Source of the DNA: a virus
DNA: 27,258 nt
Direction: 5' to 3' (one strand)
IMG/VR virus record: IMGVR_UViG_3300025168_000527
Coordinates: 1 to 27,258 of that record
In this document: piece after piece, positions 14,957 through 21,381 of the stretch
How positions within the stretch are numbered: position 1 is the first letter of the stretch
Layout: each line of letters begins with the position of its first letter
Translations under genes and position numbers: made by a program
The notes under the pieces: generated by a model
The model's database searches: none
What the model was told of the DNA's origin: nothing
The model's input: only the letters and a program-made list of their open reading frames with translations

Positions 14957-15023
14957 TAGTTGTAAGAAATATGGGATGTCGCTATTATCCCTAGGGGGCG
15001 GCATTCCATACTTTTTATAACTA
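14957..15023 (+). ncRNA. Double-stem RNA element, copy 1
   Basis: The outer stem TAGTTGTAA (14957-14965) pairs with TTATAACTA (15015-15023): 9 bp with one G:U. A 4x4 internal loop is GAAA/CTTT. The inner stem TATGGGATGTCG (14970-14981) pairs with CGGCATTCCATA (14999-15010): 12 bp with two G:U pairs. The apical loop is 17 nt. It ends 19 nt before the next ATG, just ahead of the purine-rich ribosome-binding site. Confidence 0.75.
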
Positions 15024-15041
15024 GGAAAGGAAGGTAAGCAT

Positions 15042-15272
15042 ATGGATGTAAAACAATTAGTGAAAGGTGAGTGGTATCACATCGATAATGGATTAAAAGT
15101 CCAAGCACAATTACTAGAATCACCCAAGCAAGGTAGGGGATTCAAGAAAGTTGTGCTAATGAAAGTGATGGGCAGCCAAGCGGGATTCTTTGACGAGATG
15201 GGAAGTGTTTACGTTTCGGACATAATCAGACCAATAGGCAACCCAATACCACCAACACCTTTTGGTTTTTAA
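15042..15272 (+). CDS. Hypothetical early protein (76 aa)
   Basis: A 76-aa protein preceded by a GGAAAGGAAGG ribosome-binding site. It starts MDVKQLVKGEWYHIDNG and includes QGRGFKKVVLMKVMG and a proline-rich end (IGNPIPPTPFGF). Predicted beta-strands around WYHIDN and VVLMKVM suggest a small barrel, but no family is recognised. It sits between RNA element 1 and a terminator, so it may be expressed as a separate short unit. Confidence 0.65.
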   Translation: MDVKQLVKGEWYHIDNGLKVQAQLLESPKQGRGFKKVVLMKVMGSQAGFFDEMGSVYVSDIIRPIGNPIPPTPFGF

Positions 15273-15279
15273 CTAGGAT

Positions 15280-15298
15280 TAGGGGCAAAACACCCCTA
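15280..15298 (+). repeat. Hairpin before the 15314 terminator
   Basis: TAGGGG pairs with CCCCTA (6 bp) around a caaaaca loop. It directly follows the stop of the 76-aa gene and is not followed by T residues. It may protect the mRNA 3' end. Confidence 0.5.
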
Positions 15299-15313
15299 CC
15301 CTTACTATCACTG

Positions 15314-15360
15314 CGGGCAAGAAGTCCTCTACAATCGAGGATTTCGAGTCCGTTTTTTTT
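15314..15360 (+). terminator. Intrinsic terminator with two stacked stems
   Basis: Outer stem CGGGC (15314-15318) with GTCCG (15348-15352), a 3x3 internal loop, then inner stem AAGTCCTC (15322-15329) with GAGGATTT (15337-15344), with G:U pairs, followed by eight T. It should end or reduce transcription after the 76-aa gene. Its stem-loop-stem plan resembles the nearby RNA elements. Confidence 0.8.
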
Positions 15361-15385
15361 ATAATTTAACAAAATGAGGTGAAAA

Positions 15386-15571
15386 GTGGAAGAAACTATA
15401 CTAAACACAGAACTGACCAAGGATAACCCTTGGAAAATAATACATCTTTTATCTAAGGAATTGGATAAGAGATTTACTGTTGATGAAATACTAGAAGTTT
15501 GGTACTCTGTTTATGGCAAGGATATGGCAGAGCCTAAATTTATAAACGAACTAAGGCAAAGGATTGCCTAG
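15386..15571 (+). CDS. Hypothetical early protein (61 aa)
   Basis: A 61-aa protein that starts at GTG with GAGGTG 5 nt upstream; no ATG lies in frame nearby. It is helical and acidic, with NPWKIIHLLSKELDKRFTVD and PKFINELRQRIA, resembling a small helix-turn-helix-like fold, but no family is recognised. Its TAG stop is also the first three bases of RNA element 2, so translation to the end would disturb that hairpin. Confidence 0.65.
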   Translation: MEETILNTELTKDNPWKIIHLLSKELDKRFTVDEILEVWYSVYGKDMAEPKFINELRQRIA

Positions 15572-15620
15572 TTGTAAAAACTAAGCCTGATCTTTGGATT
15601 AGGCTTACTTGTTATAACTA
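15569..15620 (+). ncRNA. Double-stem RNA element, copy 2
   Basis: The outer stem TAGTTGTAA (15569-15577) pairs with TTATAACTA (15612-15620). The 4x4 internal loop is AAAC/CTTG. The inner stem TAAGCCTGATC (15582-15592) pairs with GATTAGGCTTA (15597-15607), 11 bp with one G:U and a TTTG loop. The first three bases are the stop codon of the 61-aa gene. It ends 14 nt before the ATG of the Gp88-like gene. Confidence 0.78.
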
Positions 15621-15634
15621 AGATAAGGATAATT

Positions 15635-16288
15635 ATGAATATAGAAAACAATTTGTTTGTGCCATTCAAAACACTGAAGGCAGCCAGAGAGTATGTGGAG
15701 GGATTTTCAGACCCGAAGAAGATGCCTGGCTGGAGTTATGGATTGCCTACGGATATGTGCAAAACTGGGATGATACTAAAAAAGATACCCGCATCTGTAT
15801 GTTCTGATTGTTATGCGGATAAGGGATTTTATACAGTCTACCCAGCAGTTAAGGCTGCACAGTATAGACGTTTGAATAGTATTGATAAGCCAAGATGGGT
15901 TGAAGCGATGATATATGTTATGACTCACGCCAAAGCAATACTAAAGGATAATGTCTTTAGATGGCACGATAGTGGGGATATACAAGGTGTTGAGCATTTG
16001 GATAAGATTGTGCAGATAGCACAAGCAACTCCCAACATACAATACTGGCTGCCCACTAAGGAAAGTGCTTGGATACAAAATTACAATAAGCCTATCCCGA
16101 AAAATCTAGTGATTAGGTTAAGTGGTAGTTTTGTGGATGGCAAACCACCCAAGTATACAAATACCAGCACTGTTGTTAGTAATGAGGATGATGCAACTTG
16201 CAGAGCCTTTGATAATGGTGGTGAATGTGGTGAATGTAGACAGTGTTGGGATAATAGTGTAAAAAATGTAAGTTACTTTAAACATTAA
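15635..16288 (+). CDS. Gp88-like phage protein
   Basis: A 217-aa protein. The N-terminal part has SYGLPTDMCKTG and SVCSDCYADKGFY (cysteines about 42, 56 and 59). The middle has VFRWHDSGDIQGVEHLDKIV and PNIQYWLPTKESAWI. The C-terminus has CRAFDNGGECGECRQCWD (about 190-207). Cysteine-rich proteins with an RxHDSGD motif belong to the Gp88 family first named in mycobacteriophages. The clustered cysteines suggest metal or iron-sulfur binding; the biochemical role is unknown. AAGGA lies before the ATG, right after RNA element 2. Confidence 0.78.
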   Translation: MNIENNLFVPFKTLKAAREYVEGFSDPKKMPGWSYGLPTDMCKTGMILKKIPASVCSDCYADKGFYTVYPAVKAAQYRRLNSIDKPRWVEAMIYVMTHAKAILKDNVFRWHDSGDIQGVEHLDKIVQIAQATPNIQYWLPTKESAWIQNYNKPIPKNLVIRLSGSFVDGKPPKYTNTSTVVSNEDDATCRAFDNGGECGECRQCWDNSVKNVSYFKH

Positions 16289-16297
16289 GGAGGTAGT

Positions 16298-16480
16298 ATG
16301 AAAGTAAGTTTAGAAGAACTTGTTAGTGAGTTCAAGCAAGTCCAAAGGGATATGAAATATCTCGGAGTGGATATATCTGTGGATGAAACTAATAAAATAG
16401 AATTGGAAACTGCAATTGCGGTAAACAATAGACTGATAGATGAGTTTCCATACGCTAGGGATTTATTGGCTGATAGATAA
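16298..16480 (+). CDS. Hypothetical early protein (60 aa)
   Basis: A 60-aa acidic, helical protein with AAGGAGG 5 nt before the ATG. It begins MKVSLEELVSEFKQVQRDMK and ends DEFPYARDLLADR. No motif is recognised; it could be a small dimeric helical bundle. It is closely spaced between the Gp88-like gene and the 97-aa gene. Confidence 0.65.
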   Translation: MKVSLEELVSEFKQVQRDMKYLGVDISVDETNKIELETAIAVNNRLIDEFPYARDLLADR

Positions 16481-16489
16481 GGAGGTAAT

Positions 16490-16783
16490 ATGAGTATAAA
16501 TACTGTACCTTTATGGGGATTTACCATAGTTAACGATGAGGTTGACAAATGGGATATGCCTATTGAGGATTTTTGTACTGTTTTTAATTCAAGTGAGTCA
16601 TTAGCATCCGACTCAGTTGCGGGTGAAAGCAGCTACATATTTAATAACATAGATGAGCGAGATAGACAGGCTGATTTGTGGTCACAACGATTGTATGAAA
16701 AATCAGTGGATAAGGCTGATGATTTGATGGATGAGTATAGAGAGCGTGGGCTTTCACCATCAGATTTCTTTAGGCAAGAGTAG
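16490..16783 (+). CDS. Hypothetical early protein (97 aa)
   Basis: A 97-aa acidic protein with AAGGAGG 4 nt before the ATG. It begins MSINTVPLWGFTIVNDEVDK. A C-terminal DDLMDEYRERGLSPSDFF helix is the most regular part. It is unrecognised. Its TAG stop forms the first three bases of RNA element 3, as in the 61-aa gene with element 2. Confidence 0.65.
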   Translation: MSINTVPLWGFTIVNDEVDKWDMPIEDFCTVFNSSESLASDSVAGESSYIFNNIDERDRQADLWSQRLYEKSVDKADDLMDEYRERGLSPSDFFRQE

Positions 16784-16843
16784 TTGTAAAAACTAAGGGA
16801 TATTTCGGAACACGTTCCGAGTATCCTTTACTCTTTATAACTG
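16781..16843 (+). ncRNA. Double-stem RNA element, copy 3
   Basis: The outer stem TAGTTGTAA (16781-16789) pairs with TTATAACTG (16835-16843), 9 positions with G:U pairs. The 4x4 internal loop is AAAC/CTCT. The inner stem TAAGGGATA (16794-16802) pairs with TATCCTTTA (16822-16830). Its apical part is palindrome copy 3. The first 17 bases, TAGTTGTAAAAACTAAG, are identical to element 2. It ends 12 nt before the methyltransferase ATG. Confidence 0.78.
16805..16820. repeat. Palindrome TCGGAACACGTTCCGA, copy 3
   Basis: Copy 3, exact, placed at the tip of RNA element 3, 36 nt before the methyltransferase ATG. It combines both repeated signals of this region. Confidence 0.88.
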
Positions 16844-16855
16844 GAGGAAAAAAAT

Positions 16856-18004
16856 ATGGATAAAGATAACAATCTAGGCATTAACGTGTGTGCTCTGTTT
16901 GATGGTTCGAGCTGCGGTCAAGTTGCACTCGAAAGAGCAGGGATAAAAGTTAATAATTATTTTGCATCTGAGGTAGACCCTTGGGCTGAGAAGATTACGC
17001 TCAAGAACTACCCCAATACTGTGTGTGTTGGTGATGTGAACTTTGTTAGTGGGATACAACTACCAGATATAGACCTGATCTTAGCGGGTTCACCCTGTCA
17101 AGGATTTAGTTTTGCTGGTAAGCAACTAGCGTTTGATGACCCCAGGTCCGCACTGTTCTTTGAATTTCTTAGAATATTGGATGAGTGTAGGGCATTCAAC
17201 CCTAATGTTAAATTCTTATTGGAAAATGTAAGGATGAAGCAAGAGTATCAAGACATCATCAGTGATTATCTAGGTGTGCAGCCAGTAGCGATAAACTCGT
17301 CACTGGTATCAGCACAAAATAGATACCGTTTGTATTGGTGTAACTGGGATATAACTGAGCCCGAAGATAAAGGCATTCTGTTAAAGGATGTACTTGTTGA
17401 GGGATTTGGTGATAGTGTTGGGGATCAGGGCACAACAGTTAGGCGTACTAATATAGATAAGTCTGCTTGTCTATTGGCTAGGGATTACAAGGGATTTGGC
17501 AACCAAGCAATGACTGGTGTTAGAACTTGTGAACTTAGAGAATATAAGGATGAGTCAGACTGTCACCACGTTGGAACGGCCCTGGATATTAGAGGTAATG
17601 AGAGTATCAAGCGTGTGTATTCGGATACTGGCAAAAGCCCAGCCCTCACTACTATGCAAGGTGGTCACCGTGAGCCTAAAGTATTGGTAGCAAGGATGGT
17701 GGGCAGACGCATCAACCCAGACACAGGCAAGAGGGATGATTATAATACAGACATCACACCCAAGCAGAGGCTTGAGCCCAGAAAGGATGAGAAGTCTGGA
17801 TGTTTGACTACTGTTGAGAAGGATAACTTAGTAGTAGAGAAAGGAACGTATCGCCCACTGCTGCCAATAGAGATGGAGCGATTACAAACACTGCCCGATA
17901 ACTATACTGAGGGAGTGAGCAATACCCAACGTAAGAAGATGTTGGGCAACGGATGGACTGTCGATGTGATAGCCCACATACTAAAACAAGGAGGATTTGT
18001 ATGA
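16856..18004 (+). CDS. DNA (cytosine-5) methyltransferase
   Basis: A 382-aa enzyme that methylates C5 of cytosine in DNA with S-adenosylmethionine. Motif I is ALFDGSSCGQVAL (13-25). Motif IV AGSPCQGFSFAGK (77-89) holds catalytic Cys81. Motif VI is LLENVRM (121-127) and VIII QNRYRLYW (154-161). Motifs IX-X are near the end with EMERLQTLPDNYTEG and GNGWTVDVIAHIL (364-376). The variable target-recognition region lies at about 170-340. The ENVRM and RYRLYW forms recall phage and Dnmt3-type enzymes. No restriction enzyme is encoded nearby, so it probably protects phage DNA or marks it. GGAGG lies before the ATG. Confidence 0.93.
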   Translation: MDKDNNLGINVCALFDGSSCGQVALERAGIKVNNYFASEVDPWAEKITLKNYPNTVCVGDVNFVSGIQLPDIDLILAGSPCQGFSFAGKQLAFDDPRSALFFEFLRILDECRAFNPNVKFLLENVRMKQEYQDIISDYLGVQPVAINSSLVSAQNRYRLYWCNWDITEPEDKGILLKDVLVEGFGDSVGDQGTTVRRTNIDKSACLLARDYKGFGNQAMTGVRTCELREYKDESDCHHVGTALDIRGNESIKRVYSDTGKSPALTTMQGGHREPKVLVARMVGRRINPDTGKRDDYNTDITPKQRLEPRKDEKSGCLTTVEKDNLVVEKGTYRPLLPIEMERLQTLPDNYTEGVSNTQRKKMLGNGWTVDVIAHILKQGGFV

Positions 18005-18138
18005 GCAAGTTGTATAAAATACATAAAGCAAAGAAGAAATCTAGAAAGAAAAGTTCTAGTAGAGAACAAAGAAGGAAGGATGAAAGACTATTAAAAAAAC
18101 AAGCAAGGAGGGATAATGAAAGAATGGAAAGACGATGA
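18001..18138 (+). CDS. Small highly basic protein (45 aa)
   Basis: A 45-aa protein, ATGA overlap with the methyltransferase stop, GGAGG site before the ATG. It is nearly all Lys, Arg, Glu and Ser: KAKKKSRKKSSSREQRRKDE, then KKQARRDNERMERR. This suggests nucleic-acid binding, but such composition is not specific. It overlaps the following gene by 23 nt in another frame. Confidence 0.6.
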   Translation: MSKLYKIHKAKKKSRKKSSSREQRRKDERLLKKQARRDNERMERR

Positions 18139-18361
18139 AGTTAAGATAGCCTGGGGTGTACAAATCAACCCCAGTTATCTAGATGGTATCTATTCAAAGC
18201 CTGATTCCTATAAGAAGACAAGGGTCAGGGATAGGTACGGTAAAATTATGAACCACTTTGATGTGGCTAGACTCAACAGATATAGAACTGAGGCTAGGGA
18301 TAAGTGGCGATTAGAAAATAGGGATACAATTAAAAACTTAAAAGAAGGAGGTGACAAGTGA
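18116..18361 (+). CDS. Hypothetical protein (81 aa)
   Basis: An 81-aa basic protein with AAGGAGG 4 nt before the ATG. It starts MKEWKDDEVKIAWGVQINPS and contains RVRDRYGKIMNHFDVARLNR and YRTEARDKWRLENRD. It is helical in its second half, with no recognised family. Its stop overlaps the next GTG start (GTGA). Confidence 0.65.
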   Translation: MKEWKDDEVKIAWGVQINPSYLDGIYSKPDSYKKTRVRDRYGKIMNHFDVARLNRYRTEARDKWRLENRDTIKNLKEGGDK

Positions 18362-18630
18362 TAACTTTTGATACCCACGCTCTCGATAATAGGATTGATG
18401 AGCGTATTGAAGAGGCTTTTAATATCTGGGATAGGTATGGTAAGGAAGCATTTGATGATGATTACAGGCTTGTGCCAAGAGAGGTATATGACTTGCAAGA
18501 TTGTCATCTGTTAAGTATAATTCAAGAACAACAAGAGCAGATAGCTGAAATCCGCCAGGTGCTGCTGACAAATACAGAGATGACACTAACGATGGCGGAT
18601 AAACTAGGTATGAAACCAGAGGAGGGATAA
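18358..18630 (+). CDS. Hypothetical protein (90 aa)
   Basis: A 90-aa acidic protein starting at GTG, coupled to the preceding stop (GTGA), with AAGGAGG upstream. HALDNRIDERIEEAFNIWDR and LSIIQEQQEQIAEIRQVLLT indicate a helical protein with a short coiled coil at about 53-75. The family is unknown. Confidence 0.65.
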   Translation: MITFDTHALDNRIDERIEEAFNIWDRYGKEAFDDDYRLVPREVYDLQDCHLLSIIQEQQEQIAEIRQVLLTNTEMTLTMADKLGMKPEEG

Positions 18631-18875
18631 TGCCAAATTATAAAGTACAGATAGAATCTGTAGTATCGTACAGTTTTGAAGTAGAGATTGAGGATGCTGA
18701 CAGTGAGGATGAAGCAGAAGCAATGGCTGATGATAATTACTGGCAAGATAAGTATCATAGGGAGGCTCGAAACTCACAGATGCACGATGAGTTTGAGATT
18801 ACAAGTGTTGAGGAGATTATCTATGAGGATGATGCTCTCGATGATGATGATGATTACCCACCAAGGGAGGAATAA
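18630..18875 (+). CDS. Hypothetical acidic protein (81 aa)
   Basis: An 81-aa, very acidic protein; the ATG overlaps the upstream stop by one base (TAATG) with GAGGAGG before it. The N-terminus, MPNYKVQIESVVSYSFEVEI, is a beta-strand pair as in many small phage proteins with a following EDAEAMA-type helix. The tail has runs of Asp and Glu (EDDALDDDDDYPPREE). It may mimic DNA or bind basic proteins; the role is unknown. Confidence 0.65.
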   Translation: MPNYKVQIESVVSYSFEVEIEDADSEDEAEAMADDNYWQDKYHREARNSQMHDEFEITSVEEIIYEDDALDDDDDYPPREE

Positions 18876-18876
18876 T

Positions 18877-19068
18877 ATGGGTGTTATGAAGCAAGCAGCG
18901 ATAGCTGTACAAGGGATGTTAGATGGTGAAGAACCTACTGAGGAACAAGTGATAAATTATATGGTCGAAGAATATATGAAATCACCTCAGTATTACAAAG
19001 AACACAGGGATCAGGAAAAAAAGATTGCAAATGACTTGACAGTTCTTAATTCATCAGCTAAAATTTAA
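18877..19068 (+). CDS. Hypothetical protein (63 aa)
   Basis: A 63-aa helical protein. The ATG at 18877 (GGGAGG 6 nt upstream) is chosen over longer in-frame starts inside the previous gene. It has MLDGEEPTEEQVINYMVEEY and SPQYYKEHRDQEKKIAND. The family is not recognised. It is the last gene before the structured SSB leader. Confidence 0.6.
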   Translation: MGVMKQAAIAVQGMLDGEEPTEEQVINYMVEEYMKSPQYYKEHRDQEKKIANDLTVLNSSAKI

Positions 19069-19080
19069 TTGTTAGTACAA

Positions 19081-19234
19081 ACTAAGATAGTCTAGGGGAT
19101 TTGCCAACTAGCTGACTAGATAGCAAAACTCCTAGACATTCTTAGATAGTCTTAGTAAGAGATACACTGGTTTCCTTCCTTATTTTCCAGTGTATCCCTT
19201 AGTAGGATTACCTACTAATGGGGACCTTCGGGTC
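19081..19234 (+). ncRNA. Structured leader of the SSB gene with four hairpins
   Basis: The gene-free stretch 19069-19262 holds four hairpins in order. (a) GTCTAGGGGATTTGC (19090-19104) pairs with GCAAAACTCCTAGAC (19123-19137), inside an outer ACTAAGA/TCTTAGT pair (19081-19087, 19150-19156). (b) GATACACTGG/CCAGTGTATC (19161-19170, 19187-19196) extends to 13 of 14 pairs. (c) TTAGTAGG/CCTACTAA lies at 19199-19218. (d) GACC-TTCG-GGTC is at 19223-19234, a stable tetraloop hairpin. None has a following T-run, so they are probably regulatory or stabilising rather than terminating. Confidence 0.7.
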
Positions 19235-19262
19235 ATTAATGTTAATGTTACAGGAGTTATAT

Positions 19263-19646
19263 ATGAGTGCTATAAGTTTAGCTGGTAAGGTGGTATTCAA
19301 CCACATTACAACACCCGATGTTTATAAGGGTGATACAAAATATTCTTTGACGATTGCGTTGGATAAGGATAGTAAGAAACTTGCTGAGAAAAGCGGGCTT
19401 AAGACTAGTGAGTATGATGGGGCTACCCAAATTACTTGTAAGCGTAAGTTCGATTTCGGTGCACCTAAAATCTACAACACAGATAAGGAGGAGGTAGGTG
19501 TTGGTCACCTATCACTCTTTGGGGATGAGGTAGTTATGAAGGTGAAGCCTGGTAAGGGAGACTGGGAGGCTTTTGCTTATTTAGAAGCTGTCCGAGTTGA
19601 GGCAAAGGCAGAGGGTCAAGAAGACTACGACCAATCTGACTTTTAA
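19263..19646 (+). CDS. Single-stranded DNA-binding protein (T7 gp2.5-like)
   Basis: A 127-aa protein. The start at 19263 is chosen because GGAG lies 6 nt before it; a longer frame reaches into the hairpin leader. It begins MSAISLAGKVVFNHITTPDV and has TKYSLTIALDKDS (beta strands of an OB fold). The C-terminus is very acidic and ends DYDQSDF, with the terminal aromatic residue that in gp2.5-like proteins contacts polymerase and primase-helicase. It binds displaced single strands during replication. It stands directly before the primase-helicase, the order seen in T7-like modules. Confidence 0.85.
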   Translation: MSAISLAGKVVFNHITTPDVYKGDTKYSLTIALDKDSKKLAEKSGLKTSEYDGATQITCKRKFDFGAPKIYNTDKEEVGVGHLSLFGDEVVMKVKPGKGDWEAFAYLEAVRVEAKAEGQEDYDQSDF

Positions 19647-19668
19647 CTAGCGACAGGCATTGTTAGTT

Positions 19669-19695
19669 GGGGCAGTCACTTATGGCTGCCCTTTT
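19669..19695 (+). terminator. Attenuating terminator after the SSB gene
   Basis: GGGCAG (19670-19675) pairs with CTGCCC (19686-19691), followed by TTTT. The stem is short and the T-run only four long, so it probably ends a part of transcripts. That would raise SSB over the enzymes encoded downstream. Confidence 0.6.
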
Positions 19696-19713
19696 AAATC
19701 AAGGGAGGAAGAT

Positions 19714-21381
19714 ATGATTAAAGGTAATATACTTTTAAGGAAGGAACAGTGTCCTAACTGTGCGTCTAAAGGTAAGGATACAGGCAAGGATAACTTGGCT
19801 ATCTATTCAGATGGTCAGACACACTGCTTTGCTTGTGGTCAGCACGGAAACACTAAGAGCCCACCAGGTCCACTTACTAATAAGGACTATCCAGCACATC
19901 CTAAGAAGGATGAAGACTGGCTTGCTGATTATAGAGGTGAGCACTACAGTTTGCCTGATCGCAAAATTAGAGGTGAGACCTTAGAAAGATACAAGGTTAA
20001 GGCAGAGAAGGATGACAAGGGCAACATAATTAAACACCACTACCCCTTTCATAATCAGAAGGGTGAGATGGTTGGTATGAAGACAAGGATAGTGGCGAGC
20101 AAGAAATTCTATGGTAGTGGTAACACTAACAAGACCAACGCTTTGTTTGGTCAGAATTTGTTCAGACCAGGTGGTAAGTTTGTTACTGTCTGTGAAGGTG
20201 AGCTTGATGCTATGGCAGCTTATGAGATGTTTGGTTCTAAGTATGCTTTTGTCAGTGTAACCAACGGTGCTAATTGTGTGGATAATATCAAGGCTAATGT
20301 AGAGTGGCTAGATTCTTTCGAGACAGTCGTTCTAGTTTTTGATAGTGACCAAGCTGGTGTGGATGCAGCCAAAGCTGTTGCACCTGTACTTGGCCCTAAC
20401 AAGTGTAAGATATTAACACTAGCCAAGCACAAGGATGCTTGTGATTACTTAATTAATAGTGATGCTAAAGATTTTGTCCACGAATGGTGGGATGAATCTA
20501 AACCATTCACTGTGTCGGGTGTTGCTAGTGTAGAGGATATGCGTAATGCTATGCTACAGTACAGAGATACTGAACTAATACCCTTGCCCGATTCCTTTGG
20601 CAATCTGAATGAGATGATGCGAGGTGGTGTAGCAAGGGGTGAGTTAGTATCAATCATTGCACACACATCTATAGGTAAGACAACCATACTGAATGAATTA
20701 ATCTACCACTTCTCTGTCAATACAGATGAGAAGATAGGTTGCTTTATGGTTGAGGATAATATAGATGAAACGATCAGGAAAGTTGTGAGTGTACACACTG
20801 GTGAGAATATGCAATTGCTTAAGCCTAATGACTTGAATGTTGAGAGAATTATGGATGATGCTGTTGATATAGGTTTCGCATCTAAGATACAGTTACACGA
20901 TGATGGTGGTGGTAGTATAGACCTTGAAGAGATGTTCAGTAAGATTAGGTATTTCATCAAGGGATTGGGCTGTAGTATTATATTACTTGACCCACTACAC
21001 ACAGCCATTAAGAATCTATCTAACGAAAACATCGAAGAGGTAATGGATAGGTTCATTAAGCTGTGCAAGGAAACAAAGGCAACAGTGATACTCAGTACAC
21101 ACACAAGAAAGCCCGATGATGGCAGCCATCCACATAAGATTAGTGAGTATGATGTCAAGGGTAGTGGTGCTATACCCCAGGCTTGTCACACTAACATACT
21201 ATTCTCTAGAGATAAGCTAGCCGAGGATGACTATGAAAGGAATGCTACTCGAATACGTGTGCCCAAAATGAGAAGAACTGGGCAGACTGGTGAGGCGGGA
21301 TGGTCATACTTTAATAGTACCACTGGTAGGCTGGAGAAGGGGCACGCACCTAGCGTGGGAGATAATGATGCGAACTTTTAG
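19714..21381 (+). CDS. Primase-helicase (T7 gp4-like)
   Basis: A 555-aa replicative enzyme. The start at 19714 follows GGGAGG; an 18-codon longer frame lacks this. A zinc finger lies at the N-terminus (CPNC at 13-16, CFAC at 38-41). The TOPRIM primase has CEGELDA (160-166) and FDSD (209-212). The RecA-like helicase has a Walker A-like AHTSIGKTT (316-324) and a Walker B IILLDPLH (422-429), followed by TVILSTHTRKP. It unwinds the fork and makes primers. It differs from T7 in the exact P-loop wording. It overlaps the polymerase start by 14 nt. Confidence 0.92.
   Translation: MIKGNILLRKEQCPNCASKGKDTGKDNLAIYSDGQTHCFACGQHGNTKSPPGPLTNKDYPAHPKKDEDWLADYRGEHYSLPDRKIRGETLERYKVKAEKDDKGNIIKHHYPFHNQKGEMVGMKTRIVASKKFYGSGNTNKTNALFGQNLFRPGGKFVTVCEGELDAMAAYEMFGSKYAFVSVTNGANCVDNIKANVEWLDSFETVVLVFDSDQAGVDAAKAVAPVLGPNKCKILTLAKHKDACDYLINSDAKDFVHEWWDESKPFTVSGVASVEDMRNAMLQYRDTELIPLPDSFGNLNEMMRGGVARGELVSIIAHTSIGKTTILNELIYHFSVNTDEKIGCFMVEDNIDETIRKVVSVHTGENMQLLKPNDLNVERIMDDAVDIGFASKIQLHDDGGGSIDLEEMFSKIRYFIKGLGCSIILLDPLHTAIKNLSNENIEEVMDRFIKLCKETKATVILSTHTRKPDDGSHPHKISEYDVKGSGAIPQACHTNILFSRDKLAEDDYERNATRIRVPKMRRTGQTGEAGWSYFNSTTGRLEKGHAPSVGDNDANF

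Noticed and set aside
15322-15352. tRNA-like T-arm (GATTTCGAGTCC)
   Set aside because: It has no matching acceptor, D or anticodon arm and is explained as a terminator.
15360-15365. TATAAT after the terminator as a promoter
   Set aside because: No -35 box at the right distance; it is only mentioned as a possibility within a finding.
19218-19262. Longer N-terminus of the SSB
   Set aside because: It would begin inside a hairpin and lacks a ribosome-binding site; the ATG at 19263 has one.
21290-21367. Longer N-terminus of the polymerase
   Set aside because: It lies inside the primase-helicase gene, and the exonuclease motif begins right after the ATG at 21368.
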